DNA of 8,128 nucleotides from Chloroflexota bacterium (GCA_008501785.1 QQUD01000661.1:1-8128); one strand, 5' to 3'; shown: positions 1 through 6,971, numbered from the stretch's first letter. Notes: generated by a model from the sequence alone, not told the origin. Numbers and translations: made by a program.

Positions 1-28
1 ATAGATGAAAATCCGAACTATTTTCACG

Positions 29-1111
29 TTATGAGCCCGGCCCTACGTATCGATATTCAAGCGATTGTGTGGTCATGGTGTTGATCAGCGATTTGACCTC
101 ATCGGCTTTGGTGCGATTGAGTTGGGAGGAGAAGCCGGTGAGGAATTGCTCAAAGCTGGGCAGACGCTCATATTCGACGATACGTGGTTCGCCGACAATG
201 CCGCCCATGTTAGCTGCTTTGTCAATGGCGTCTTGCAAATTGCCCAGCTCATCAACGAGGCCATTATCCAATGCTTGACGACCGGTGTAAATACGGCCGT
301 CTGCAATCTGTCGCACTTCAGCATCGGAGAGATTACGACCACTACTAATCACCTGCACAAATTCATCATACGCTTCGTCAATATTTTCTGCAAAAATCGC
401 TTCCTGTTCTGGTGTGAGCGGTTCCCACGAACTGCCAATTGTCTTGTTTGGACCACTGGTGATGCTAATCACATCGACGCCAATTTCTTCAATTAGTTCC
501 TCGGCATTGTACAGCGTGAGTACAACCCCCAGGCTGCCGGTGGTGGTGTCGGGGCGGGCAAAAATGTAGTCGGCGGGGGCGCTGACGTAATAGCCACCGG
601 ATGCTGCGACACCTGCCATGCTCACAATCACGGGTTTGCTCACTTCATCTACGAGTACTTCGTGAATCTGGGCGGCGCTGGTGACGGTGCCGCCAGGGCT
701 GTTGACGCGCAGCAGAATGGCTTTTACCGTTTCATCTGCTTCGGCAGTACGCAAATCAGCCATGATGCGGCCGCTGTATGCACCAATTAGGTCAGGGTCG
801 TCGCTGCTGAGCATGACGCCTTCAACGCGAATCAATGCTACTGCATCGCCGGTGCCGACGCTGGGTGATGTGCCGCTGATGCTGCTGGTATCAACCATTG
901 CTAAACTTGCAATAGATCCCGCAAACAAGATTCCGCAGCTGCAAATGGGCAGCATAAAGCCGATAACGACGCTGACAAGTACCCAGAGGGCAACACGGCC
1001 GTTTCCGCTTGTTTTAATTTCAATTGGTTGAGGCTGAGGCTGAACAACAGGTTCATGTTGAACAGCATGTTCAGCTTCAACCAATGGTGTTTGATTTTCT
1101 TCTTCGTTCAT
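29..1111 (-). CDS. sppA: SppA-type signal peptide peptidase (S49 serine protease), membrane-anchored
   Basis: A 360-residue protein of the short SppA family, which cleaves remnant signal peptides in the membrane with a Ser/Lys dyad. Residues 1-38 are a polar, Gln/Pro/Glu-rich cytoplasmic stretch; about 40-64 form one membrane anchor containing a Cys-x-Cys; the rest is the extracytoplasmic protease domain. The nucleophile is probably Ser171 in the motif ASGGYYVSAPAD, and the general base Lys223 in SGPNKTIGS. Their 52-residue spacing equals that of the Bacillus subtilis enzyme (Ser147/Lys199, from memory). VNSPGGTV supplies the usual oxyanion-loop motif. I chose the ATG at 1109-1111 because GAGGAG (1121-1126, minus strand) lies 9 nt upstream; the longer frame from 1165 adds 18 unconserved basic residues without such a site. 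It is transcribed divergently from the NDH-2 gene. Family assignment is very secure; its substrates are unknown. Confidence 0.95.
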   Translation of the reverse strand: MNEEENQTPLVEAEHAVQHEPVVQPQPQPIEIKTSGNGRVALWVLVSVVIGFMLPICSCGILFAGSIASLAMVDTSSISGTSPSVGTGDAVALIRVEGVMLSSDDPDLIGAYSGRIMADLRTAEADETVKAILLRVNSPGGTVTSAAQIHEVLVDEVSKPVIVSMAGVAASGGYYVSAPADYIFARPDTTTGSLGVVLTLYNAEELIEEIGVDVISITSGPNKTIGSSWEPLTPEQEAIFAENIDEAYDEFVQVISSGRNLSDAEVRQIADGRIYTGRQALDNGLVDELGNLQDAIDKAANMGGIVGEPRIVEYERLPSFEQFLTGFSSQLNRTKADEVKSLINTMTTQSLEYRYVGPGS

Positions 1112-1272
1112 AAAAAGGCGCTCCTCGCTCTTTATCCACATTCGTCTGCATATTCTGCGTCCCAATTATTTCTTTGACTATTTTGTCACTTTGCTAAAAG
1201 ATTGCAAAATGCATTAAAACATTCAATTGTGTTCATGGTCGCAGAAAAAGTCAATTTTCACTTCTTTAGATT

Positions 1273-1301
1273 CCCGATTTTGAATACGTGACGCAATCGG
1301 G
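1273..1301. repeat. Inverted repeat CCCGATT / AATCGGG, possible operator
   Basis: Perfect 7-base arms at 1273-1279 and 1295-1301 are separated by 15 bases. There is no T-run after it, so a terminator is unlikely. It overlaps the candidate -35 box of the NDH-2 promoter, where a repressor or redox-responsive regulator could bind. The arms are short and the role is inference. Confidence 0.35.
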
Positions 1302-1317
1302 TAAAACCTATTATGAT
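1288..1317 (+). promoter_or_regulatory. Candidate sigma70-type promoter for the NDH-2 / membrane protein unit
   Basis: GTGACG (1288-1293) and TATGAT (1312-1317) are 18 bases apart. The -10 matches consensus at 5 of 6 positions, the -35 at 4 of 6. It would give an untranslated leader of roughly 85-90 nt. Other AT-rich hexamers nearby, such as TATTAT at 1309-1314, are nearly as good, so the exact position is uncertain. Confidence 0.35.
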
Positions 1318-1410
1318 TAGAAGGTAATTATACACTCAGGTGAACCACAACGGATGGAAATCGTAGGTCAAAACAGCGTTTTGCCTTACGGTTTTAAAGG
1401 AGATAGGTGA

Positions 1411-3180
1411 ATGTTTAGACTGCGTCGCGCTGCTGTGGGCGGAACGATTGGTTTACTGATCGGCATCCTTTTTACTCTTTTTGTCAACTTTGTATCGAAC
1501 ACAAACGTGTCGTTAGCCACACTAGGGGGGCCTTTGTGGGTATTAATTGCAGCATTTCTCATTGGGTTATGGTATGCGGTTTTATTTGAACCACATCGTG
1601 ATAATTATGCTGAAAATGTATCTACCGGATTAGTTCTGGGCATTATTCTTTGGTTTGTGTGGGCGATTAGTTTGCAACCGTTTCTGGTAGGTAAAGGGGA
1701 AAGCTGGCAGGCGGTTGAGGCGATAACGGCCGTTCCCAAACTAATCACCTACATCTTGCAAGGTGGCCTGGTTGGATTCGTATACGGATTGCTTTTTGGA
1801 TGGTTGGCAAAGTCCTTAAAGCTGCATTCGACTGAAATTTTAGGTCCTCCAGAGATTACCAAGCGTGTTGTGATTATCGGCGGCGGTTATGCGGGCGTGT
1901 CGGCTGCACAAGTTTTGGAGAAAGAGCTGGCTAAACATCCTGCTATTGGCGTGACTTTAGTTAGTCAAAACAACTTTCTTATTCATACCCCCATGCTTTC
2001 CGAGGTATCAGCCAGCGCTGTCAATGCACAGAACATCAGCCCTTCTTTGCGCAGCTTCTTCAAAAATGTTCAAGTTATCCAAAGTGATATTGCCAACATA
2101 GATTTAGATAAAAGAATCGTGCATTTACGTGCTGATACGCGCTCAACTAAAAAAGATTTACACTTTGATCATCTTATCTTAACTGCGGGCAGCGTTCCCA
2201 ACTTTTTTGGAAACAAAAATATTGAGAAGGAAGCCTTTTCCTTTAAATCACTCGAAGATGCCACCATTATTCGCAACCAAATCATTGATATGTTTGAGCG
2301 GGCAGATTTGGAACCCAATTCAGAAAAAAGAAAACAAATGTTGACCTTTGTGGTGGCTGGCGGTGGATTTGCCGGGGTGGAATTGCTGGGCGGGATGAAC
2401 GATTTTGCCCGAGGTATCTGTTTTTATTACCCAAATGTGAACCCGGCAGATGTACGAACTGTTTTGGTGCATTCTCGTGAACGAATTTTGCCAGAACTGA
2501 GTGAGGCGCTTGGTGAGTTTGCCAAAGAAAAGCTGATTGAACGCGGTGTTGAGTTTCAATTAGGTGTGCGGGTGACGGATGCTCGACCTGGATTTGTGGT
2601 GACAGGTGAGCAGGAAATACCGAGCAATACGTTTATTTGGACCGCAGGCAACCGCCCCAGCCATGTCCTCAGCTTGTTGGACTTGCCATTAACCAAGCGG
2701 GGGCAGTTAGAAGTGAATACGGCGTTGCAGGTGTTGCATACCGACAATATTTGGGCAGCCGGTGATTGTGCGCAAGTGCCTGATTTGACGACAGGTAAAT
2801 TTGCGCCACCAACAGCCCAACATGCGCTGCGAGAAGGCAAGGTTGCTGGCTACAATGTGGCAGCGGCGCTGACAGGGAAGCCATTAAAGACATTCAAATT
2901 TAAGACATTGGGCAGTTTGGCTGCGCTAGGCCACCAATTGGCTGTAGCCGAGGTGTTTGGTCGCCGCTTCTCTGGCTTTTTTGCGTGGCTGTTGTGGCGC
3001 GGCATTTATTTGTCTAAATTGCCGACACTGCAAAAACAGGTGCGTGTGCTGCTTGATTGGATTTTGGATGTGTTTTTTCCACCTGATATTGTGCAAACGA
3101 TTAATTTTAGTCAAAAAGAACGGGAACAACAGCGGGTGATGACTGAGGGAAACGGCCGTTCTCCAGAGGTACAAGCATGA
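1411..3180 (+). CDS. Type II NADH dehydrogenase-like flavoprotein with N-terminal four-helix membrane module
   Basis: A 589-residue protein: a membrane module (about 1-135) fused to a complete NDH-2-type pyridine nucleotide-disulfide oxidoreductase (about 150-565). NDH-2 enzymes pass electrons from NADH through FAD to membrane quinone without pumping protons. The FAD-binding motif GGGYAG is at 157-162, preceded by VVII; the second dinucleotide fold GGGFAG is at 317-322 and ends in Glu324, consistent with NADH rather than NADPH. The second FAD motif WAAGDCAQ is at 448-455, followed by the quinone-side segment APPTAQHA (465-472). The C-terminal part (TLGSLAALGH at 499-508, then a Trp/Tyr-rich amphipathic segment) is typical of NDH-2 membrane attachment. 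Predicted helices of the added module lie near 9-29, 41-59, 70-90 and 110-132. Usual NDH-2 proteins are about 400-450 residues, so the N-terminal module is extra. The stop overlaps the next start by ATGA. The quinone-reductase activity is inferred from family. Confidence 0.88.
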   Translation: MFRLRRAAVGGTIGLLIGILFTLFVNFVSNTNVSLATLGGPLWVLIAAFLIGLWYAVLFEPHRDNYAENVSTGLVLGIILWFVWAISLQPFLVGKGESWQAVEAITAVPKLITYILQGGLVGFVYGLLFGWLAKSLKLHSTEILGPPEITKRVVIIGGGYAGVSAAQVLEKELAKHPAIGVTLVSQNNFLIHTPMLSEVSASAVNAQNISPSLRSFFKNVQVIQSDIANIDLDKRIVHLRADTRSTKKDLHFDHLILTAGSVPNFFGNKNIEKEAFSFKSLEDATIIRNQIIDMFERADLEPNSEKRKQMLTFVVAGGGFAGVELLGGMNDFARGICFYYPNVNPADVRTVLVHSRERILPELSEALGEFAKEKLIERGVEFQLGVRVTDARPGFVVTGEQEIPSNTFIWTAGNRPSHVLSLLDLPLTKRGQLEVNTALQVLHTDNIWAAGDCAQVPDLTTGKFAPPTAQHALREGKVAGYNVAAALTGKPLKTFKFKTLGSLAALGHQLAVAEVFGRRFSGFFAWLLWRGIYLSKLPTLQKQVRVLLDWILDVFFPPDIVQTINFSQKEREQQRVMTEGNGRSPEVQA

Positions 3181-4643
3181 AGAATAAAACCGTTGCCTTA
3201 CCGTACAGGCTCCTGGCTGGTGCATTAGCTGGATTAATTGGCGGTCTTCTTTTTATGCTGACCGTGAGTATCTTGTTTAGTTTTGTGATTCATTTAGTTA
3301 TTAGCGTTGGACTTGGTTTGATTTTTGCAGCTTTTGTCGGTCCCAAATTGCATACCGGCGGTGCCAGCCTCGTTTGGGGTGAAGCGTATGGTCTGATTTG
3401 GTGGTTGGTTGGCTATTTAACATTTATCCCATTAGCCTTTGGTGAAGGTTTGTATTGGCAACCCGAGCAAATTAAAGCACTTTTTCCATTTCTGCTGGGA
3501 CAGGTCATCGCGTTTGGGGCGGCTTTAGGGTTGGGTTATTATTGTTTTATAAAGATATTCCAGCGCTTTGTACCAGTTATTCACGTTCAAGAATCCAATC
3601 CAGATGCACCAAAAGGACAAGACATTGTTGCGCCTCGAGTGCAAAGCTTGCTGATTGGTGGAATTGGCGGTTTGTTGGGTGGTTGGATATTTTTGTTAGG
3701 CATTCAGCGAGCGGCTTTTTTTCCATTGGTTGCTGGATTGCTTGGTTCAGACTCATTGGTTTTGGGGCAGTTTTTGCATTATGTGATTGCGGTGACGATT
3801 GGGTTGGGGTTTGGGCTTTTGTTTCATCGAGATATTCGCAGTACGGGGGCGGCGATTGTGTGGGGGATGACGTATGGGCTTTCGTGGTGGATGCTGGGAC
3901 CGATGACGTTACGGCCGTTACTCTCTGGCACCCTTCCCGATTGGTCATTAGCCGCCGCTCAAGCCACCTTTACGCCGCTCATTTCACACATGCTTTATGG
4001 AGCGCTGGTTGGCCTTTTTTATGCGTTGGCGACAAATTTATGGAATGCACTTTTTGTTGACTCTGATCCGCTGAATCGAACGCGAGAAAGCGCGGGGAGT
4101 CGCAGCTTGCGTGGTTTGTTGATGGGGCAAGGGGCTGGTGTGATTGGTGGGCTGCTTTTTACGATTGTGATGGTGGCGACGAATAGCCTGCCACGGGTGG
4201 CTAGTTTGGTGGGGGGAAATACGGCCGTTTTTGGATTCATCGTCCACCTAATCATTGCCATCATCATTGGCAGCACCTATGGCTTATTCTTTCAAAATGC
4301 AGCCTACAGTTATGGGTCTGGTTTGGGATGGGGGTTGCTGTATGGGTTACTTTGGTGGTTTCTCGGCCCTGGCACCTTGTTTTTTATATTGCTGCGCCAA
4401 CCAGTTGATTGGTCGTTAGCCAGCACCATTTCTCGCTACCCTGCATTGGTTGGCCATTTGCTTTATGGGATGGGATTAGGTCTAGGGTTTCAATATTTTA
4501 TGCATCGTTATGATACCCATTCCAAACAGCATGGCGGTCATTTACATCAACATCGAACCGCAGGCACACCTGCTTCCGCACTGTGGGCAGTGACTTTATT
4601 AATTGCCATTTTATTGCCATTATTATTAGGGACAACAACTTGA
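3177..4643 (+). CDS. Polytopic membrane protein with three internal repeats, partner of NDH-2 gene
   Basis: A 488-residue, very hydrophobic protein of a family I cannot name. It has three homologous units at about 10-124, 156-288 and 312-442. Each contains a Gly-rich helix, a helix with GLG(F/Y)GLLF-like sequence, a WG..YGL.WW.LGP motif (near 67, 229 and 385), and a closing helix with LLYG..LG; units 2 and 3 also share DWSLA (255-259, 411-415). Unit 1 is shorter and more divergent. Polar linkers at about 130-155 and 290-310 separate the units. After unit 3 comes a His-rich segment (six His among residues 443-459), then a final membrane helix at about 466-484. It starts inside the stop of the NDH-2 gene (ATGA, 3177-3180), so translation is probably coupled. 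The same module appears at the N-terminus of that NDH-2. A role as membrane partner or scaffold is inferred; transport cannot be excluded. Confidence 0.8.
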   Translation: MKNKTVALPYRLLAGALAGLIGGLLFMLTVSILFSFVIHLVISVGLGLIFAAFVGPKLHTGGASLVWGEAYGLIWWLVGYLTFIPLAFGEGLYWQPEQIKALFPFLLGQVIAFGAALGLGYYCFIKIFQRFVPVIHVQESNPDAPKGQDIVAPRVQSLLIGGIGGLLGGWIFLLGIQRAAFFPLVAGLLGSDSLVLGQFLHYVIAVTIGLGFGLLFHRDIRSTGAAIVWGMTYGLSWWMLGPMTLRPLLSGTLPDWSLAAAQATFTPLISHMLYGALVGLFYALATNLWNALFVDSDPLNRTRESAGSRSLRGLLMGQGAGVIGGLLFTIVMVATNSLPRVASLVGGNTAVFGFIVHLIIAIIIGSTYGLFFQNAAYSYGSGLGWGLLYGLLWWFLGPGTLFFILLRQPVDWSLASTISRYPALVGHLLYGMGLGLGFQYFMHRYDTHSKQHGGHLHQHRTAGTPASALWAVTLLIAILLPLLLGTTT

Positions 4644-4698
4644 TTGTTGTAAAAGTAAAGTCGGGAAGTCCCGGCTTCATTGATTCTAGGAAAATAGC

Positions 4699-4726
4699 TT
4701 GTGAAAAATAGAATTTGTGATATTAT
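4699..4726 (+). promoter_or_regulatory. Promoter of the rpsF unit (extended -10)
   Basis: TTGTGA (4699-4704) and TATTAT (4721-4726) are 16 bases apart, and TGA directly before the -10 box gives the extended TGn element. It is the best promoter-like sequence in the window and sits in the 187-base gap before rpsF. Transcription would begin near 4733 and give a leader of about 100 nt. Confidence 0.6.
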
Positions 4727-4734
4727 CCTCACCC

Positions 4735-4747
4735 GTTGCACAGCAAC
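4735..4747 (+). promoter_or_regulatory. Small hairpin at the start of the rpsF leader
   Basis: GTTGC (4735-4739) pairs with GCAAC (4743-4747) around an ACA loop. It lies just after the predicted transcription start, where it may protect the 5' end of the mRNA. It is short and could be chance. Confidence 0.3.
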
Positions 4748-4758
4748 TAAAATATTAT

Positions 4759-4797
4759 GCTGCTTTCCGCTCCCTGATTGATGGGGGCAAAGCTCGC
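4759..4797 (+). promoter_or_regulatory. Putative S6:S18-binding leader RNA of rpsF
   Basis: The leader folds into a lower stem GCUUU/AAAGC (4762-4766 with 4789-4793), a two-base CC bulge (4767-4768), an upper stem GCUCCC/GGGGGC (4769-4774 with 4783-4788, including one G-U pair) and an eight-base loop. A GC/GC pairing at 4759-4760 with 4796-4797 may extend it. The known autoregulatory motif ahead of rpsF has a CCG trinucleotide in a bulge between a stem and a hairpin, mimicking the 16S rRNA site of the S6:S18 pair. Here CCG spans 4767-4769 in that place. The fold was derived by hand; binding and repression are inference. Confidence 0.55.
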
Positions 4798-4830
4798 TAG
4801 AGTCAATTCCGAGGAAAGGAGGTATGCAAC

Positions 4831-5163
4831 GTGCGAGAGTACGAAGTTACCATTATTATTCAACCGAAATTAGAAGAATCAGGACGAAATGAGCTAATCG
4901 AACAGGTGAATGCTTGGCTGGTTGGTGAAGAAGTCACAGAAGAAAACAAACCAGAAGTAAACCACTGGGGGATGCGCAAAATGGCCTATCCTATCCAGAA
5001 GTTTGCAGAAGGTTATTACGTTCATTACAGTTTGAACTTGGACACAACTCGTGTGACTGATATTGAACGGAACTTCCAATATAACGAAAACATTATTCGT
5101 TATATGGTTATCCGCAAGGAAGTGGAAACCAAAAAAGAAGTGGAAACCCAAAAAGAAGACTAA
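4831..5163 (+). CDS. rpsF: 30S ribosomal protein S6
   Basis: A 110-residue S6 protein, which binds the central domain of 16S rRNA together with S18. The start MREYEVTIII, the core WGMRKMAYPI (46-55) followed by KFAEGYY, and NENIIRYMVIR (85-95) are characteristic. Translation starts at GTG: the strong Shine-Dalgarno AAAGGAGGT (4815-4823) lies 7 nt upstream, whereas the ATG at 4824 directly abuts that site and is in another frame. The C-terminal tail consists of a charged hexapeptide repeat (KEVETK, KEVETQ, then KED). S6 tails vary between species and are often charged. The gene leads a unit with ssb and a SurA-like gene; its usual third partner rpsR is not here. Confidence 0.97.
   Translation: MREYEVTIIIQPKLEESGRNELIEQVNAWLVGEEVTEENKPEVNHWGMRKMAYPIQKFAEGYYVHYSLNLDTTRVTDIERNFQYNENIIRYMVIRKEVETKKEVETQKED
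5116..5160 (+). repeat. 18-bp tandem repeat in the 3' end of rpsF
   Basis: Two 18-base copies (5116-5133 and 5134-5151), differing at two positions, are followed by a nine-base partial third copy (5152-5160). They keep frame and encode KEVETK, KEVETQ, KED. This looks like a recent duplication by replication slippage that lengthens the charged S6 tail. Confidence 0.75.
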
Positions 5164-5201
5164 TATTTCGTGAATGGTGCTCATTTTCGTTGGGGGAATG
5201 A

Positions 5202-5543
5202 ATGAACAAGGGTTTAAACAAGGTCATGTTGATCGGTTGGGTGGATGGCGTACCTGAAATACGTCATACACCAAATGGTCGTCCGGTTGCCTCTTTTAGT
5301 GTTGCCACCTCTCGTAGTTGGTTGTCTGCTGAAGGCGAACGGCATGAAGAGACCGAATGGTTTAATATTGTTGCCTGGGGTGGTCTGGCCGAAATCTGTG
5401 GTAAACGTTTTACAACTGGACATAAAGTTTATGTTGAGGGGCGATTACAAACACGCAGCTGGGAAGACACAAATGGCCGTAAACATTTCCGTACAGAAGT
5501 AGTTGCCCATGACATCATTGCCCTCAACGATTTTGAAGAATAG
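5202..5543 (+). CDS. ssb: Single-stranded DNA-binding protein, short OB-fold form
   Basis: A 113-residue protein with a full SSB OB-fold: NKVMLIG at 6-12, NGRPVASFSVAT at 25-36, ETEWFNIVAWG at 50-60, LAEIC at 62-66 and VYVEGRLQTRSW at 76-87. The aromatic residues Trp40, Trp53, Trp59 and Trp87 lie where SSBs stack on DNA bases. Typical bacterial SSBs have about 150-180 residues, with a flexible linker and an acidic tip ending DDIPF-like that recruits repair proteins. This one stops just after the OB-fold, with only a brief acidic NDFEE end. A purine-rich TGGGGGAA (5191-5198) precedes the ATG. It follows rpsF by 38 nt and precedes the SurA-like gene by 8 nt, so the three are probably co-transcribed. 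It could be the main or an accessory SSB. Confidence 0.93.
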   Translation: MNKGLNKVMLIGWVDGVPEIRHTPNGRPVASFSVATSRSWLSAEGERHEETEWFNIVAWGGLAEICGKRFTTGHKVYVEGRLQTRSWEDTNGRKHFRTEVVAHDIIALNDFEE

Positions 5544-5551
5544 TTATCAAC

Positions 5552-6904
5552 ATGGCAAAAAAGCGTAGAGAAAAAGAAAATCTGGATAGCCAGCGACAGT
5601 CGCGTCGTGAGATTTTACGGCAGCGAAAATTGAATGAACAAAAAAAACAAGTTCGTATTGGCGTGGCAATTGTTGGTGGTTTGTTAGCCATTGTTTTTCT
5701 AGTGGCAATTGTCAACGAATTTTTTGTAGCACCCAATCGGCCGGTTGCTGTTGTTCAGGGTGAAAATATCACGCTCCAAGAATGGCAAAATCGCGTTCGG
5801 CTGGAAAGGGCACAACGAGTTGTGCTTTTGGAAAATCAATTAGAAGCATTTGGTGGAGATGTTGGTATTATCCAACAATTCTCAGGCCAGATAATGGTTG
5901 ATTTACAGGACGCTGATGGTCTCGGTCAAAATGTGCTGAATACAATGATTGACGAGCTTGTGATTCGCCAAGCGGCTGCGGCACGGGGCATCATGGTTAC
6001 AGATGAAGATGTTTCTCGTGAAATTGGTGAATTGTATGGTTATTTTGGCGGTGGATTACCGACCCCAGAGCCAGAACCAACAGAAACAATGATGCCTACC
6101 CCATCAATAACGCCGATTCCAACACAAGTCATTACAGATGTGCTGCCGACTACCATTCCAATCCCTTCACCAACAGCTGGACCAACTTTCACGCCGCAGC
6201 CAACTGCGACGCCAGTGTCTGAAGAATCTTTCAACGAGCAATATAGCGAAATATTGACTCGTTTGGTTGATTTAGGTGCCGATGAAGTAACCTATCGGGA
6301 AAGCGTTCGTTCGCAGATTTATCGGGAGCTTTTGCAAGAAGCTTTGGTAGAAGAAACTGGATTGTCATCCGAAGCAGAACACGTCAGTTTTTACCTGTTG
6401 TCGTATGGGTCAGAAGAAGAGGCTAATGAAGCTGTCGCTATGATTGAGGCAGATACATTTCTCAATGTGTGGAACGAGGTTCGCTCGGTCCCATTTGACC
6501 CGGAATCGACTTCGACTGGTAGTGCAACTGAAGTTGTGTGGCGTTCTCGCACCGCATTGGCTAACTCGGTTAGCCCGCAAGTTGCGGATGCTGTCTTTGC
6601 GTTACCACTCAGTACGCCCAGTGACTTGATTGTGTCACCGATTGATGAGGAAACGAGTCAGTATTTTATTGCGATGGTGTCGGGACGTGAAATACGGCCG
6701 TTATCTGCCAACGAAATTCAAAATGCCGAACAAGAAAATTTGGCAAGCTTTGTTTCGCTGCAACAAGTGGAACAAGTTGAATTAACGGGTTATGATCGCG
6801 GACGTGTACCAACGCAGCCGGTACTCGATCCTTTGTTCACACAGCCCCCAACGCCAACGCCTGAGCTAGTTGACCCGGCATCAGCCATTGATGATGGCTC
6901 ATAG
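5552..6904 (+). CDS. Membrane-anchored SurA/parvulin-like protein with Pro/Thr-rich insert
   Basis: A 450-residue protein. Residues 1-34 are very basic, followed by one membrane helix at about 36-56, so the bulk lies outside the cytoplasm. Residues 63-165 resemble the SurA N-terminal chaperone domain (VAVVQGENITLQEWQNRV, then DELVIRQAAAARGIMVTDEDV). A low-complexity Pro/Thr/Ser insert at about 170-222 is followed by more helical SurA-like sequence (225-275). Residues 277-380 have the layout of a parvulin peptidyl-prolyl isomerase domain, including VADAVFALPLSTPSDLIVSP, but are degenerate, and I cannot confirm the catalytic residues. A second short PPTPTPE stretch lies near the C-terminus. It is probably a folding chaperone for secreted proteins; isomerase activity is doubtful. 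It begins 8 nt after the ssb stop with a weak ribosome site, suggesting translational coupling. Strong termination follows. Confidence 0.8.
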   Translation: MAKKRREKENLDSQRQSRREILRQRKLNEQKKQVRIGVAIVGGLLAIVFLVAIVNEFFVAPNRPVAVVQGENITLQEWQNRVRLERAQRVVLLENQLEAFGGDVGIIQQFSGQIMVDLQDADGLGQNVLNTMIDELVIRQAAAARGIMVTDEDVSREIGELYGYFGGGLPTPEPEPTETMMPTPSITPIPTQVITDVLPTTIPIPSPTAGPTFTPQPTATPVSEESFNEQYSEILTRLVDLGADEVTYRESVRSQIYRELLQEALVEETGLSSEAEHVSFYLLSYGSEEEANEAVAMIEADTFLNVWNEVRSVPFDPESTSTGSATEVVWRSRTALANSVSPQVADAVFALPLSTPSDLIVSPIDEETSQYFIAMVSGREIRPLSANEIQNAEQENLASFVSLQQVEQVELTGYDRGRVPTQPVLDPLFTQPPTPTPELVDPASAIDDGS

Positions 6905-6915
6905 CACTTTGTGCT
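6903..6915 (+). other. Small hairpin straddling the SurA-like stop codon
   Basis: AGCAC (6903-6907) pairs with GTGCT (6911-6915) around TTT and is followed by TTTC. It is too weak to terminate alone but may assist the stronger terminator 25 nt downstream or protect the 3' end. Confidence 0.3.
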
Positions 6916-6940
6916 TTTCAACAACTGAATAATTAATCTA

Positions 6941-6971
6941 AATGGCGCAGACGAATCTGCGCCATTTTTTT
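6941..6971 (+). terminator. Strong intrinsic terminator of the rpsF-ssb-SurA-like unit
   Basis: AATGGCGCAGA (6941-6951) pairs perfectly over 11 bp with TCTGCGCCATT (6956-6966) around a CGAA loop. The T-run extends from 6965 to 6971. It ends the upstream unit, so the MbtH-like gene should have its own promoter. Confidence 0.92.

Larger units (their letters stand above)
1112..1410. promoter_or_regulatory. Divergent intergenic region between sppA and the NDH-2 gene
   Basis: This 299-base AT-rich gap must hold the promoters of both divergent genes. I see no gene in it. On the plus strand it contains an inverted repeat and a weak sigma70-like candidate, listed separately. On the minus strand I found only poor partial matches, so no sppA promoter is called. 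The 3' end carries the Shine-Dalgarno sequence AAAGGAG (1396-1402), 8 nt before the NDH-2 ATG. Confidence 0.6.

Noticed and set aside
65..496. Long plus-strand open frame opposite sppA (with 681-1031 likewise)
   Set aside because: The translations resemble no protein family and lie antisense to a well-conserved protease with catalytic residues intact.
767..774. GCGGCCGC and TCGGCCGG (5737-5744) as further copies of the palindrome
   Set aside because: They share only the CGGCCG core; the outer bases differ from the ACGGCCGT consensus.
1112..1165. Upstream ATG start for sppA, adding 18 residues
   Set aside because: The added residues are basic and unlike SppA N-termini, while the ATG at 1109-1111 has a well-spaced GAGGAG.
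4641..4643. TGA of the membrane protein as a further selenocysteine codon
   Set aside because: Read-through would add only two codons before TAA, with no conserved motif.
4632..4650. Hairpin ACAACAA / TTGTTGT across the membrane protein stop as a terminator
   Set aside because: The 7-bp stem is AT-rich and is followed by A residues, not a T-run.
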